In this document: positions 1 to 11,473 of the stretch, piece by piece
Position numbering within the stretch: the first letter of the stretch is position 1
Layout of the letters: each line of letters begins with the position of its first letter
Source of the DNA: Pomphorhynchus laevis
Taxonomy: Eukaryota > Acanthocephala > Palaeacanthocephala > Echinorhynchida > Pomphorhynchidae
DNA: 64,000 nt
Assembly (NCBI GenBank): GCA_012934845.2
Contig: WNNJ02003105.1
Span: forward strand, 116,878 to 180,877
Direction: 5' to 3'
Position numbers and translations under genes: made by a program
The notes under the pieces: generated by a model
Told to the model about the DNA's origin: nothing
Databases searched by the model: none
What the model saw: only the letters and a program-made list of their open reading frames with translations

Positions 1-190
1 TAAAAAATGTCTTGATTCTTCCGTTGTATAGAACATTCTGGAAGTAAAAATACTGGTTATCTATGCTAGGGCAATAGTTGAAGTGGATCAAGCTGTGGCG
101 GGAGGATTTTCTGTCCACAAGGATTCTGCTGTATGTAATAAATTCTAGTCGCTCAACGTCTGTCTTTCCATGATCATATTTAATAAGATT
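1..190 (-). other. Unidentified coding-like remnant at window edge
   Basis: Read on the minus strand, this piece stays open for about 60 codons and gives a normal-looking peptide with the stretches ERLEFITYSRILVDRKSS and DNQYFYFQNVLYNG. I do not recognise the family. It runs off the window edge, so neither start nor stop can be seen. It could be the tail of another retroelement ORF, since the neighbouring sequence is LINE-derived. Bases 190-310 show nothing clear. Confidence 0.2.
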
Positions 191-310
191 GAAACCGGTC
201 TGAGAGATGACTAAGCATTAGAATCTTTTGCAACAGCAGTTTCTGTGCATTGCTATCTTCCTATATAGCAGAACCGTTTTGAATATATATCCTGGTATTG
301 CACCTATACG

Positions 311-1926
311 TCAACATTTGGATAACATTTCGACGTGTAAGTACGGCATTTTGAAGTACGGCATAGATGTTGATTGGCGGATATGAATAGGCAGTTGATT
401 CCACAAGAGAGGAGCAGCCACAACGAAAGAGCGGAAGCCAAAAGAGGTAGAGGAGATTGGAACATGTAAAAGAAGGGAATTACGGGAACGCAGAGCACAA
501 TACACAGTACGAGAATTGTCGAGAAAAGGAAGGTTGAGAAATGAAGGGGTATGATAAGTTATAAGGCGAAAAGCAATGATCAGAAGACGAATTTGAACAT
601 GACAATAAATGGTAGGCCAATAAGAGAAACAAGATAGTGGGATGTATGATCAAAACGACGAAGACGGAGGAGAACTCGAACGGCAGCGTTGATGATGCGT
701 TGTAAAGGAAGAAGAGTGGATTTAGGTGAGTTGGAAAATAGACTAAGACAGTAATCAAGTCTTGAGAAAAGAAGAGAAGATATGAGAGTCATACAAGAAG
801 GGAAATCGATCCATCTACGAATTTAACGGAGATTGCGGAGTATCAAGGTAGATGAGCGTACTTTATTACTAACGAAAGGTTTAAGTGAAAGTCGGTTGTC
901 GAAATGAAAGCCTAGATAAACTACATTATCAACGATAGGAAGAATATTAGAATTTAGTGATACCTAAGGAGGTTCTACGCCGAAGCTTCGAGGTAGGATC
1001 CACATAATTTTAGACTTATCAGGATTCAGAGAAAGGCGAAGGGAAGAAAGATGATTGGAAATTGAGACAAGACAGCTGGAAACAGAAACACTAAGATCAT
1101 GAATACGATAAGCAGGTGCGTGAGCATAGATGAGAATGTCATCAGCATATTGCATAACATGGAAGTTAAATTTATGAGAAATCGAAGACAAGTCACCGAG
1201 AAGAAGAGTGAAAAGCACAGGGCCTAATACGGAGCCTTGTGGAACACCGGTCGGGATGGATGAAGGATGGGAGAGAGAAGAGTTAGAATATACGCGAAAT
1301 GTACGGTTTGATAGATATGAAGAAAATCATGATACAGTGGGTAAAGAGAAGCCATAATCATGACGAAGGCGATGTAGAAGAATCGAGTGATCGACGATGT
1401 CAAAAGCAGACGATAGATCAAGAGAAACTATGACACTACATAATTTATGATCGCGCGAGATGAGTAAGTCATTATAAACTTTAAGACAGGCAATTTCAGT
1501 AGAGTGATTAGAGCGAAAAGCGGCTTGGAAGGGAGGAAACAAGTTAGAGGAAAAGAGATATGTATTAACTTGCTTGAGAACGAGACGCTCAAGGAGTTTA
1601 GAGAGGGTTGGGAGAAGTGAGATTGGACGGTACGAAGATGGTAGTGAGGAGTCGAGAGATTGCTTTTTGATGAGAGGACGAACAGTGGCGCATTTCCAAA
1701 TGGAAGGAAATGTACGGCTACGGATGGACGAGTTGAACAATGTGGTTAGGAAGGGTGAGATAAAGGAGCATATATTTTTAAGCAAGTGAGTTGGAATTGG
1801 GTCAGAAGGAGAGAGTGGGTAGCCTTGATGTACACCTGTAATAGGGTAAAACCGATGCGAATCAGGGTAGAAGAATCGCTTAGTGTATAATAATATCTCC
1901 ATCCTGCTAACAATTATTGCAGGCAA
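311..1926 (-). mobile_element. L2-like LINE (family A), RT fragment
   Basis: The minus strand carries the reverse transcriptase half of a CR1-superfamily (L2/Daphne-like) LINE. In coding order I see SDPIPTHLLKN near 1810, the YRPISLLPTLSK block, SLDLSSAFDIVDHS, the YADD catalytic motif near 1140-1150, and the C-terminal LQRIINAAVRVLLRL thumb region near 690. The frame breaks several times, so this is a dead copy. It lacks the endonuclease (5' truncated), and its 3' end stops short of the family's usual tail when compared with the copy at 26.7-27.4 kb. The first 100 bases of the 1327-1926 open frame do not look like LINE. Confidence 0.85.
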
Positions 1927-3880
1927 CCTGATGGAGCTGACAGGAAAGATAAAAAAGGAATGAAGATATGATCAAATGCAGCAAAAAATAAAGTCACAGC
2001 TATCTGATGACTGTTATCCTGACAAAACTAATGCACTTCCCATATTACTAAATGGACGAAGTAACCTTTGATAAACCTATGAAAACTTAGTAGGATAAAA
2101 TTTGGTCTGATTAAATGACGGCGGATTTTACGCGCAGACGCTTTTTCGTAAACAAAGATAAGGGAGTTTTAAATCGAAATTGACCGCAGGTCTTTATGAC
2201 ACGTAACCGGATTCTCTTTTGGTAAAAATAAACGTCTGCTCACTTAATGCCGGCGATAACGGAAGGGGTGGCTAAGAGCATCGTAATGGTAACCTTCCTT
2301 CTCTGACAGTCTGTCAAAAGCTACCAGATAGGAGTAGAAAGTATCTAATGGGTTTTGGAAGTTCCTGAGAGTGGCCCCTAAGAGTTCATGATATCCGTAA
2401 CGGAGAGGACCCAACTCCTGAAACCGTACCAGGTTGGGATAGGTTCAGGGAGAGGAAGTTCCTTCATAATTTTGTAGGGATAGTGATTTTCCAAAACTTT
2501 ATCACGGTCTATGTTACCTACCAACCCAACCTTGAGCCCTCTCTTTTCAGCTAACAAACTTCTCATTCTTAAAAATTTTTCAAAAGTAAAACTGAGAAGG
2601 ACTTAGGCGAGCAATACTTGCCTTATCCCTGCTCAGTTGGAACATATACTAGAACTCCAATATTCTTTCGAGAGAGACTGTCTGTAGAAAACAGAGTCGG
2701 TAAAATGTAACATTTTTGGTAGGACCTTGGGTTTAGTTGGAGTGGTATTGAAAATGCATCTTTGTAGGTAGTCGAAAGTATTCAAAGAGAGGAATGAATT
2801 GAGTCGAATTAAACTATCATTTTCTACTACAGGGAAGAGTTCAATAGCTACTTGAAAGAGAGCCTGGATCAAAATGGAACCTCCTTCATAGCTATTTATC
2901 TTCCACTAACTGCAAAATGAGTAGGCCGTGTAAGGTGAACAATTGTTGGCGCTACTGCTCAATACAGAAGTGCTTGAACAGCAATTTCTCTTGAAGCAGT
3001 AGAATGTCGAGAGTGAATTTGTAGATTGCGATGAAACGTCGGGAAGGGTTTTGTATGTATAAAGTATTCGTTGCTGGCTTTGCGGAGTGGGGCTTTAATG
3101 CAACATCCAGTTCTATCGTTAAAATCACCAAGTAACATGTCATAGCCACTATCTACTAGTCGATCCTGGAGATCACGGTTCTTGTGAATCTCTTCTGGTC
3201 AAATATAATATATTAACCATGCTGAAATGTTTACCTTCTTTAGAAAGTGTTATCACTAAACAAGGCAGGGATGGACAAAAATAGTTAAGAAAAATGGATG
3301 ATCTTAAGTTGCATTTAACTGAAGACCTTAAGATGAAAAGTAATGTGGCTGGGCTATATACGGAGTATAGTGGAGGATTATATGCACTGGTATATGTCGA
3401 GTAATGTCTTGAGATGACCGGATAGACTTACTCAGCATCTCAACCAGATAAAGGCAAAGAGCAGAGGCACCTCCCGAATTTCAGTGAAGAATGTTCAGTG
3501 AAAAAGATCCTTGATTACTTCCAATTGGCTTACGGGCGGGAATAGCAAGCAGCCAGTATGATTCAACTGCAAGAAGGTTGTCTTTTCCATTGCCTAATCT
3601 AACAGCGGGCCTAACTTTAATCCCTTTACAACAGAATTGATATAGCTGACGGGTGGAGCATCATTATTTCCCATGAGAGATTTGTTATCCCATTTGTCGT
3701 TTCTTATGAAGAGTCAGCTTAGTACCAAAATTATTTGCGGATGCTGTTCGTTTGTAAGATTTCGGTGTATTAGTTGTAAAAGTTGTTTTTGGAGAATAGA
3801 ACAGCAGTCATATTAACAACCATTTCTTGAATTTGTTTGATTAACATAATGTGTTTGTATAATTTACATAATGTGTTTAT
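1927..3880. other. No assignable gene; scattered coding-like scraps
   Basis: Short minus-strand open stretches occur at 2378-2566 (62 residues, with MKELPLPEPIPTWYGFRSW) and 2633-2872 (79 residues). The amino-acid make-up looks like decayed protein rather than noise, but I recognise no family and see no splice signals. They may be remnants of an older retroelement or DNA transposon. The rest has no supportable feature. Confidence 0.3.
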
Positions 3881-3884
3881 TTAG

Positions 3885-4864
3885 GGCGCCATGTACCTCG
3901 ATAGCTCTTAAAGTAGGGGCATTTTATGGACCAAGCAGGGTGGCCCTTGCCACAGTTAGGACATGTTAGAGTACCTTTGCAAGAAGTATCATAGTGATTA
4001 TTTTCCGAACATGTACCTGTTTTTCAGGGAAAAACAGGCCGAACCCTAATGACCCCATTTGTGCCACCGATCACAGTGTGGATACGTGTGATCGTCTGAA
4101 ACTGCAAGTTAGCCCACAAAAATGGGTTTGCAGAACTCTTTGTTAGTGTATTGGCAATATACACTGGATCACTATCAAACGCGCTTAAAATCGCTGGTCG
4201 ATTTTTGTCCTTAATAAATATAATCTTGGAAATGAAATATTTCACCCTAAAATTGTTTAAATCTTCATCTGTTAGATCAGGCGTAATATTTGCAATTTTT
4301 ATATGTATCAATGGGCTTTAGAATCACCGAGCCGTATTGTTGTAAATCCCCGTCAAAGAAACGGGTATATTCCTTAGCTATTTGTATCCGGATGACCATC
4401 TAACCGCGATGGTATATCACGGTTAGATAAATGGGCTTTAGAATCAATAGGCTTTAGAGTCACCGAGCCGTACTGTTGTAAATAGACGTCAAAGAAACGG
4501 GTATATTTCTCAGCCATATCCGGAGTTACAAAAAAATTTGGTATGTTCCCGTATATGCCCTAGTTGAGTCGAACACAACTTTATCTCTATAATTTACAAC
4601 AAAAAGTCGTAACAGTTTCTTAAAACATTTCTCTTTCTCTAGAGGGGCATTCAAGGTAATTATTGCAAGATTCTGTAACTTTCTTACAAGAGGAAGCTTA
4701 ACAATAGTGTCTTCTTTTGGTTTCAAGAACACTAACCTGAAGGTTTTGTTTTCTATATTCTCATATTCACATGCGAATCCTGCATGTTTCCAATTCCTTT
4801 GATCGTTCGATAGGGTTATAGCTGTTGTAAATTTTTCCTGTGTGTAAGCAATAATCGCTTTCAA
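3885..4864 (-). mobile_element. LINE ORF1 (gag-like) remnant with zinc knuckles
   Basis: Two minus-strand open stretches (4526-4864 and 4024-4311) and the sequence just beyond them read as a non-LTR retrotransposon ORF1. The 4024-4311 part looks like an RNA-binding fold (HIKIANITPDLTDEDL). It is followed, after a stop, by a cysteine-rich tail with CPNCGKGHPAWSIKCP at about 3910-3990, the CCHC knuckle typical of Jockey/I-type gag-like ORF1 proteins. The frame is interrupted, and a direct repeat of about 75 bp (4311-4385 and 4431-4510) interrupts the coding region. No RT lies next to it, so this is an orphan piece. Confidence 0.6.
4399..4427. repeat. Small hairpin between two direct repeats
   Basis: TCTAACCG and CGGTTAGA pair as 8-bp arms, extended by GAT/ATC after a one-base bulge on each side. 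The hairpin lies between the two copies of a roughly 75-bp direct repeat inside the LINE ORF1 remnant. Confidence 0.6.
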
Positions 4865-5380
4865 AGACTGCAGAAAATATACATGGGTTCACTTCAATAA
4901 TACTAAATCAAGTAAGAAAGACTGAAACTAAAATATGTCAACAATAAAATATTTTACCGGTGTCAATGTTAAGCATAAAAGCATTCACAAACACCAAATT
5001 ACATGTGGGTATAAACAGTATATCCGATTGACTTTAAAGTGACCACGTTGAAAATTATGATCAGGAACATAGTATGAAACTCACGTGTGATAACATAGAT
5101 ATAAAATATAAAGCAAAAACTAATTTGGCCGCTTGATCAAAATTCAAATTGAATTTTTAAATATTTAATTTTGCCATAATATTTAATATTGAAATAATAC
5201 TCAATATCAAGAATATATTTCAAAACTGATTTTCAGATTATAGCATTGTAGTCTGACGCATATTTAATCAAAAATATAAAACACCATAGCTTATTCTATA
5301 CAAAAAAAAGCTTATTTTCAATAGATGTTCATTATACAATTCAATTTTTTTAAATCGCGGATAGAAATTTGAGATTGACA

Positions 5381-5638
5381 TTATTCTGCTGGTTTGGCTG
5401 GTGGAGGACCGCAAGGTTGTAACATTCGTCTAAGAAGGTTAAATTTAGCGCGAGCTTTAGATTCGTTCTCACAAATGGAGATAAAGTTCAACATATCGTG
5501 ATGACCTATATAAGATGCAAGACTGTCTCTGTGAATATTGGTAAGCCATTCCCATTTGGTTGTGTCAGAATGGCCGGTACCCACGTACTTTGATTGTAGA
5601 TGTTCCAACTGACTGTGTATGTTGTATCGATCTCCCAT
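5381..5638 (-). CDS. SF3B5: SF3B5 (SF3b10), splicing factor 3B subunit 5
   Basis: An 85-residue protein in a single exon. It begins MGDRYNIHSQLEHLQSKYVG and ends with MLQPCGPPPAKPAE, matching animal SF3B5 (about 86 residues) almost end to end. The family's hallmark blocks GTGHSDTTKWEWL and ENESKARAKFNL are present. SF3B5 is a small core subunit of the SF3b complex of the U2 snRNP, which helps stabilise the branch site-U2 duplex in the nucleus. The gene is usually intronless in animals, so a single exon is expected. The start is the Met that aligns with the known N-terminus. Flanks are very AT-rich. No truncation or frame damage is seen, so it is likely functional. Confidence 0.96.
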   Translation of the reverse strand: MGDRYNIHSQLEHLQSKYVGTGHSDTTKWEWLTNIHRDSLASYIGHHDMLNFISICENESKARAKFNLLRRMLQPCGPPPAKPAE

Positions 5639-8585
5639 ATCTCAAAAACATTTTTAAAACATGATAAATAGAAACTAGCAAATAATAATATTATTAATTC
5701 TAAAGTGAAGATATTATAATAATATTAATTCTTAAATAATAAGATTATTTCTTCAAAAAGTGAAGAAACATTTTTTCAGAGAAATATTCACTGAAATAAA
5801 TTTGTGAATAAACAAAAGATATTTTATATTTAATATAATAAATTAAAATAATATAATTAATTTATCCGATAAAATATATATTTTTGTAGCATTTCTATTA
5901 GGATTAAATATTTTATGATAATTGCTAATTGTATAATGAAGACTAAAAAGACGAATAAAAGACTAATTATATTTTTAAATAATAGATATAACTTTATTAT
6001 ACTTCAAACAATGCTTATCATCCAACTATATTGTGCACTCTCTGTAACAAAGGAAATGCTAAATAAGCAATAATATAAAGAAGCTAATACTTTAGCTTCT
6101 AAGTGAAGCTAAATACTAGCTTTCGAAACGCTAGTTTATACTTAAACAACTTGTTTGTCAAAAAATTAATGATATCCTTGTTCGATTTCTACAACTTATC
6201 TTTATTTGGAAAATACAAACGATTTTGCATTTAGTTAACTGTAAAGTTTAACCAGCGATTCAAATACACAGTGACAAACTGGTATTTAAAAAAGTTACTT
6301 CCTTGATTGATATCAACAATATTTAAAATATATATGTTGTGTAAAAACCAAATTAATAATATTTTATATAATGACAATTAAATGGATAAAAATTGGACTA
6401 CTTAAACATCATTTTAGTTTTGCCTTTTATTTTCACCGTTCTAAATTAAAAATACTTGTAAATACTTATAATAGTACTTCAAATTAGGCCTCCATTTAGC
6501 CTCCAAATAACTTTGGAGGCAAAATGATTACATAAAAGTACATATTTTTATAAAAGAAATATTGGAGATGATAATAAAATAATAAAATATTTAAAAAAAT
6601 ATTATTTGTAAAATAACAAAATAATAAAAATAAATAAAACAAAATTATTTATGAAATATTATATATTAATATTATATTAATTTGTCATATGAAATATAAT
6701 TCAGAAATGTATTATCAAATTAGATCAATTTGTACACAAGACGTCACCTTAGAATTACGTTTTCATAAACCGTTGGATTATAATCGATTGATCGTCCATT
6801 TATTTTTATGAAGAAAATTAAAAAAATATAACATTAATTACGACAGAAATTAATGTCACAATAAGCGTAACAACGGATTTGATTTCAGTAATATCAAATT
6901 TTTGATCAGTTTTAAATTTCTGAAGATGCTAGTAATTACTAGCGAAATATTTAAAAATGATTTTAAATATTCAGGAACACTGAGTGTTCCTGAATATTTA
7001 GAAATGATAACAATTCGCCTTACCGGTATTTAATATTTATAAGATATTTAACATTTATAAGATAAAACAATCTATCTGGCCGCTGTTTAAAATATTTTAC
7101 TTTGCCATGATGAAGAAAGTGAACTTTTAAACATTCAAATGCTCGAATGTTTATATTTTCAAATGCTCCAGATGTTCGAAGCATTCGAGCATATGGAGCA
7201 TATATCTTGTAAATAACTAATAAATCTAAAATATATAATATATTTAAATATAAAATATATTTAGATTATATATAAAAAATAAAAATAAAAATAAGCCGCA
7301 TGTTAAAGCTGTTGTTATTCGAGAAACTGGTTATCAGTTGCAGCTCGAAAACGTTTGGTTCGTAAAATTGTTGTAGTAAAAGTTTCGATTCTAAATTCCT
7401 TTGCAAAACTTAGTTAAGATCCGAAAAGAAGTAATGACAAGATTTATTAAAATTTATTAGATGTATTTATTCCAGGTCACATAGTTGTGTTTCAGGTCCA
7501 TATTAAAAGTTAATCATTAGTCAATAAGATGACTTTTAGCTTTTTCATTTTGCAACGTAAAGATATATATATTATATTTATATTATTTTGTCTATTTTGT
7601 ATAAATTAAAGTTTTTAAATTTTATTAAATTAAAATTAAATTAGTGATTAAAAAGATTTTATTTATCTTTCGACGAAATAGTAGATTTATTAATTTTTAT
7701 TTCGCAAAACTCTGCAGGAGAAATAGTTTGTGATTATTACAAACAGTTTGTGATTTAATTGTTATTTTTAAGAAGTAAGCGAAATATAAATCTTTCCACT
7801 ATTTTGTTAAATAAAAAGTTTAATTAATGAATAGTTAATAATATAATGTATTAAGATAATTATTTATTAATTCATTGTTTATCAATAGCTAAATATTAAA
7901 AAGATTTGTACAACAGGTTGTTATGAGACGGTGCTGCTGTCTTAGTTGTTCCAGTATTATTAAAATCAAAGGGATAACAATCATAATTATAAGTTTAACT
8001 TAAATTATAATTTAAATCGTAAAATTTAATTTAAATTTAATCATTTAGATTTTCTTAAATATCAAGCTCTATAAGTGTCGTATAGTTAATAATTTAATAT
8101 TTTTTTATTTTTTATCGATCACACACTAAGTTATTATTCGTAATGGTAAGAATTATAATATAAAGAGAGAGTGAATAGTTACATTTTATTTTCCGATATA
8201 CAAAACCAGTATACCGTTTATCAAAAAATGTTGTCTTAACAATTTTAATTCAGACATTTAACAAAACAATGCTGTAATCCAATTATAAGGATGATAAATA
8301 TTAAGAATATAAATGAGCAAACACAATGAACGAATTTTGAATTATTTATATAAAATGCTTTTGAATCATAAAAATTAAATTGCGCTAGAGAGCCAATCAA
8401 GGCCTTCGTATAATCCGGTGCCGTCAGTTGCAATTGTAGCTTGTATATGCCACTAAAAATAATAAATCAAATAAATATCAAAGATAATGGCAAAGATAGA
8501 ATAAAAATTACTATTGCGTCATCTAAAAACTGTTTATTGTGATTTATGCTTTATTTTTTATTTTTTCTATATGCCTGATAATGAT
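5639..8585. other. AT-rich intergenic DNA, no gene seen
   Basis: Very AT-rich sequence upstream of SF3B5 with only short chance open frames. One exact 18-bp-arm hairpin (6964-7000) stands out. A short minus-strand frame at 8245-8433 contains a hydrophobic run, but nothing supports it as a gene. Confidence 0.6.
6964..7000. repeat. Perfect hairpin, 18-bp arms, 1-nt loop
   Basis: TAAATATTCAGGAACACT (6964-6981) is followed after a single G by its exact reverse complement (6983-7000). The centre is not simple AT repeat. It is one of several such fold-backs in the window. Confidence 0.95.
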
Positions 8586-9240
8586 AGTTTAATGTCGAAA
8601 ATTTGCATAAATACGATTTTTATACATGTAAATGGATTTCGCTCCATATATTGAACAATTTAAATAGGCATAAATACGATATTTTTTAAATGGATGTCGT
8701 TCTATGTATTGTGAACAATCTAAGAAACTATGATATAAACAGCAATTGAACATGATATTTTTAAAAGCATGTTCATTTAACTTTAATAATGATAAAAACA
8801 ACCTGCATGTTGAAACGATTAAATAATTACATTAGTTTAATGTCGAAAATTGGCATAAATACGATATTTTTTAAATGGATGTCGTTCTATGTATTGTGAA
8901 CAATCTAAGAAACTATGATATAAACAGCAATTGAACATGATATTTTTAAAAGCATGTTCATTTAACTTTAATAATGATAAAAACAACCTGCATGTTGAAA
9001 CGATTAAATAATTACATTAGTTTAATGTCGAAAATTGGCATAAATACGATATTTTTTAAATGGATGTCGTTCCATGTATTGTGAACAATCTAAGAAACTA
9101 TGATATAAACAGCAATTGAACATGATATTTTTAAAAGCATGTTCATTTAACTTTAATAATGATAAAAACAACCTGCATGTTGAAACGATTAAATAATTAC
9201 ATTAGTTTAATGTCGAAAATTTGCATAAATAAGATATTTT
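8586..9240. repeat. 185-bp tandem repeat, about 3.3 units
   Basis: The word AGTTTAATGTCG starts at 8586, 8834, 9019 and 9204. The last two spacings are exactly 185 bp and those units are nearly identical. The first interval is longer (248 bp) because the start of the unit is partly duplicated and altered. Each unit carries the same internal order (GGATGTCGTTC, AACAATCTAAG, CATGTTGAAACGATT). No open frame spans it. This is a small satellite-like array, either recently amplified or homogenised. Confidence 0.95.
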
Positions 9241-10008
9241 ATAATAAGATAATATTTTGTTACTAACGCAAATATACTCGATATAAAAATGGTTTTTATC
9301 GGGTGCGATTTTTATGTTGAATTTAAATTAAATAAAAACAAAATTTATTTGACTTTTTTAAATATATTCAAATGATTATTCTAGAAAAGTAGTCAAATAA
9401 AAAATTATTAAACTTTAGAATCTATTCTAAAATAAAAGGATTAAAATATATGCATATATAATATGATTTAATATTATATAATATAATATCTTTAAATATA
9501 TATTATAAATATCATATATTTTGTAAAACTATTCTCCTATTTTATAAAAACATTTCGATAAAACTCAGATTATTTTAAAATTTTTAAGCAAACATATTTT
9601 ATTTTTAAAAAGTTTGAAATATTAATTTGTAAATAAAAATGTACTTATATTGTTGAATCAATATTTTCATGGTTATTTATTTGTGGCATACCCAAATTAT
9701 ATTTGCATGCCTTCATGATAAAATCAATTACATAAATACTGTTTAACGTTTAAGCATGTAGTTTAACCGTTCACACGATATGCAAATGGTTTATAAATGT
9801 TTATTTTTTAAGCATGTAGTTTAACAATTCATCAGATATTTTGTAAGAATGATTTATATATAAATATATGTTTTGTTCAATAAATGTTTTGTTAAGTGTT
9901 AAGATATAAGCTTAATAATATAAGCTTTCTTAATATAGCTCTAATAATGAAAACGGATACAAAACTAATATCCGAATGCAAGTGTAATCATAGAGTTATT
10001 TAATCATA
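9241..10008. other. AT-rich spacer, no gene seen
   Basis: AT-rich sequence with short direct repeats (the phrase TTTAAGCATGTAGTTTAAC occurs twice, near 9750 and 9808). No coding or RNA gene is recognised. Confidence 0.5.
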
Positions 10009-10076
10009 GTGCGCTAAGTGACTCCCATTCAGAGGTTTACTGAGGATTAAGTACTGTCGAAGTTGTGTATAAATGC

Positions 10077-10111
10077 TTGCAGGGTACGGGGGAGTACCCC
10101 GTACCCTGCAA
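10077..10111. repeat. Perfect GC-rich hairpin, 15-bp arms
   Basis: TTGCAGGGTACGGGG and its exact reverse complement flank a 5-nt loop. It sits inside the extra sequence (about 10067-10225) that unit A has and the other retrozyme units lack, so it came in with that insertion. Confidence 0.95.
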
Positions 10112-10227
10112 ATTATCAGAAGCACTAACACTAACCTGATTATCGGGATTGACAGAAGAAATCATCTTTTTAGCTGCTAGATTGTCGATTTTGCTAGATA
10201 AATCGATATCGTTCGATCCTCCGAAAC

Positions 10228-10296
10228 TATGAGACCTCCTGTAGAGATTAGTAGACTAAGGTCGAAACGCCCCCATCGGGGGCTAGGCGTCTGTGG
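10228..10296 (+). ncRNA. Hammerhead ribozyme, unit A (partly decayed)
   Basis: Stem II GACC/GGTC encloses a 23-nt loop and is followed by GAAA. Stem III strands ACGCC and GGCGT then enclose a GC-rich inner hairpin, with C as the cleavage-site base and TGTGG as the outgoing stem I strand. The first core box is damaged (CTATGA instead of CTGATGA) and the incoming stem I strand is lost. The predicted cut would lie between 10291 and 10292. Confidence 0.55.
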
Positions 10297-10731
10297 TAGG
10301 CGCATTCCGGGTTAAGCTTCCCGACGAAGGTTGTAAAAGCATGCAATTTTATACTTACCTGTTCGTGTTAATTAAAAAAGTTGTATTGAAATTCTTTCTT
10401 ATTAATATAACGTCACCAGTAGTTTTCAATTCATATAACCGCTATATGTGAAGTGGCGAAACTTAGCATCTGAGCTAGAGCTTTGCTTGTGCTTTGTAGC
10501 CAGAGAGCTTTTGCTCGTGCATTGTGTTTCAGCTGTATACAAGCGTGTTGCTTGTTCAGCAACCCTACTAAGCTGATGAAGGAACAATAGCACACGTGCT
10601 GTTCTGTAAAGCCACTGCTTACGCAAACCATACCAGATGTAAGGCTGGTCACCGGTGGAGGAGCGTGCGCGTAGTATTGTTTTTAAAGGTTTACTGATGA
10701 TTAAGTACTGTCGAAGTTGTTTAGCTACAGG

Positions 10732-10808
10732 ACCACACTGATAAAACCACCCTGTAGTGATGAGTAGACTAATATCAAAATGACTCATTGGGGTCTAGGC
10801 GTCTGTGG
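10732..10808 (+). ncRNA. Hammerhead ribozyme, unit B (partly decayed)
   Basis: Stem I is intact (CCACA before the core, TGTGG after the cut). The first core box reads CTGATAA and the GAAA box reads CAAA, so this copy is unlikely to cut well. The GGCGTC^TGTGG cleavage context is intact, with the predicted cut after 10803. It matters mainly as one of four units that together define a complete type I hammerhead. Confidence 0.55.
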
Positions 10809-10915
10809 TAGGCGCATTTCGGGTTAAACCTCTCGATGAAGGTTGTAAAAAGCATGCAGGTTTATACTTTACTGTTCGTGTTAATTTAAAAAAGTTATAT
10901 TGAAATCTAGAAGTT

Positions 10916-11347
10916 TTCAATTCATCTATATTTTGTTTCCTAATTTTAAGTTTATATAACTGTGCAGTCTGTTACTATTGAAATAATTTCTTATTAATAT
11001 AACGTCACCAGTAGTATCTATAAATTAATATTTATGGATTTTTTAAATAAAATTGAAAGCAATTAAAAGCAACTACAATTTTAAACAATAAATTTTAAAT
11101 TCTATTTTAAATCAATAGTGTATTCTTTCAATTTTACAAAAATGTTTTGAAAATAAAAGCATTGATTTCTATTTATCAATGGTTATAAAAACAAAGAAAA
11201 TTGCCATATATTGGCTAAACCCTAAATAATTCAAATTCTTAAGATTTACAATTATTATGACTTATAATTGATTACAATTAAAATGACTTACAATTGATTG
11301 CAATTATAAAATATAATTGATTACCTTGAATAAACAGTAAAATATAC
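10916..11347. other. AT-rich sequence next to retrozyme dimer
   Basis: Near 10990-11015 it repeats the phrase TTATTAATATAACGTCACC found at the junction between retrozyme units A and B, so a further scrap of the element lies here. The final coding exon of the Arf gene would be expected in this direction, but I could not find one (no WYIQ-like coding stretch on the minus strand). Confidence 0.4.
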
Positions 11348-11473
11348 CTTCCGAGTGGCCATTTGTGTAAGTCCTAATTGTTCTGCAACCTCACTTGGAG
11401 ATGCGTGCTGAGGGAGGTCTTGTTTATTTGCAAATACTAAAAGAGGTGCGTTCGATAGTTGATCTTCATTCAT
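11348..11473 (-). CDS. Arf-family GTPase, exon with NKQD motif
   Basis: A 126-bp exon (42 codons, phase 0 at both ends). It is bounded by a TTTAG acceptor and an AAG|GTATAT donor on the minus strand. It encodes LLVFANKQDLPQHASPSEVAEQ and ends LGLTQMATRK, the guanine-recognition NKxD loop and following helix of Arf GTPases. It continues the exon at 12463-12644 without a frame change. Its 3' neighbour (the WYIQ...SGDGLYEGLDWL exon) was not found, so the gene may be incomplete here or have a distant last exon. Confidence 0.88.

Larger units (their letters stand above)
10009..10915 (+). mobile_element. Retrozyme-like tandem dimer (units A and B)
   Basis: Two head-to-tail units of the same non-coding element: a 5'-incomplete unit A (about 10009-10415) and a full unit B (about 10416-10915). 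The same family occurs on the minus strand at 55.7-56.4 kb, also as a partial-plus-full dimer. Each unit contains a hammerhead ribozyme region. The predicted cleavage points (after 10291 and after 10803) are 512 bp apart, giving the unit length. There is no protein-coding capacity, no poly-A tail and no tRNA-type promoter. Tandem, protein-less units with a type I hammerhead are what is described for animal retrozymes, thought to move with help from Penelope-like elements. The family assignment is inference. Confidence 0.7.

Noticed and set aside
2952-3149. 65-residue minus-strand frame with GAAACG nearby as another hammerhead or gene
   Set aside because: No pairing flanks around the GAAACG word and no recognised protein motif.
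8586-9240. CRISPR-like array
   Set aside because: The whole 185-bp unit repeats with no distinct short repeat and unique spacers, and the genome is eukaryotic.
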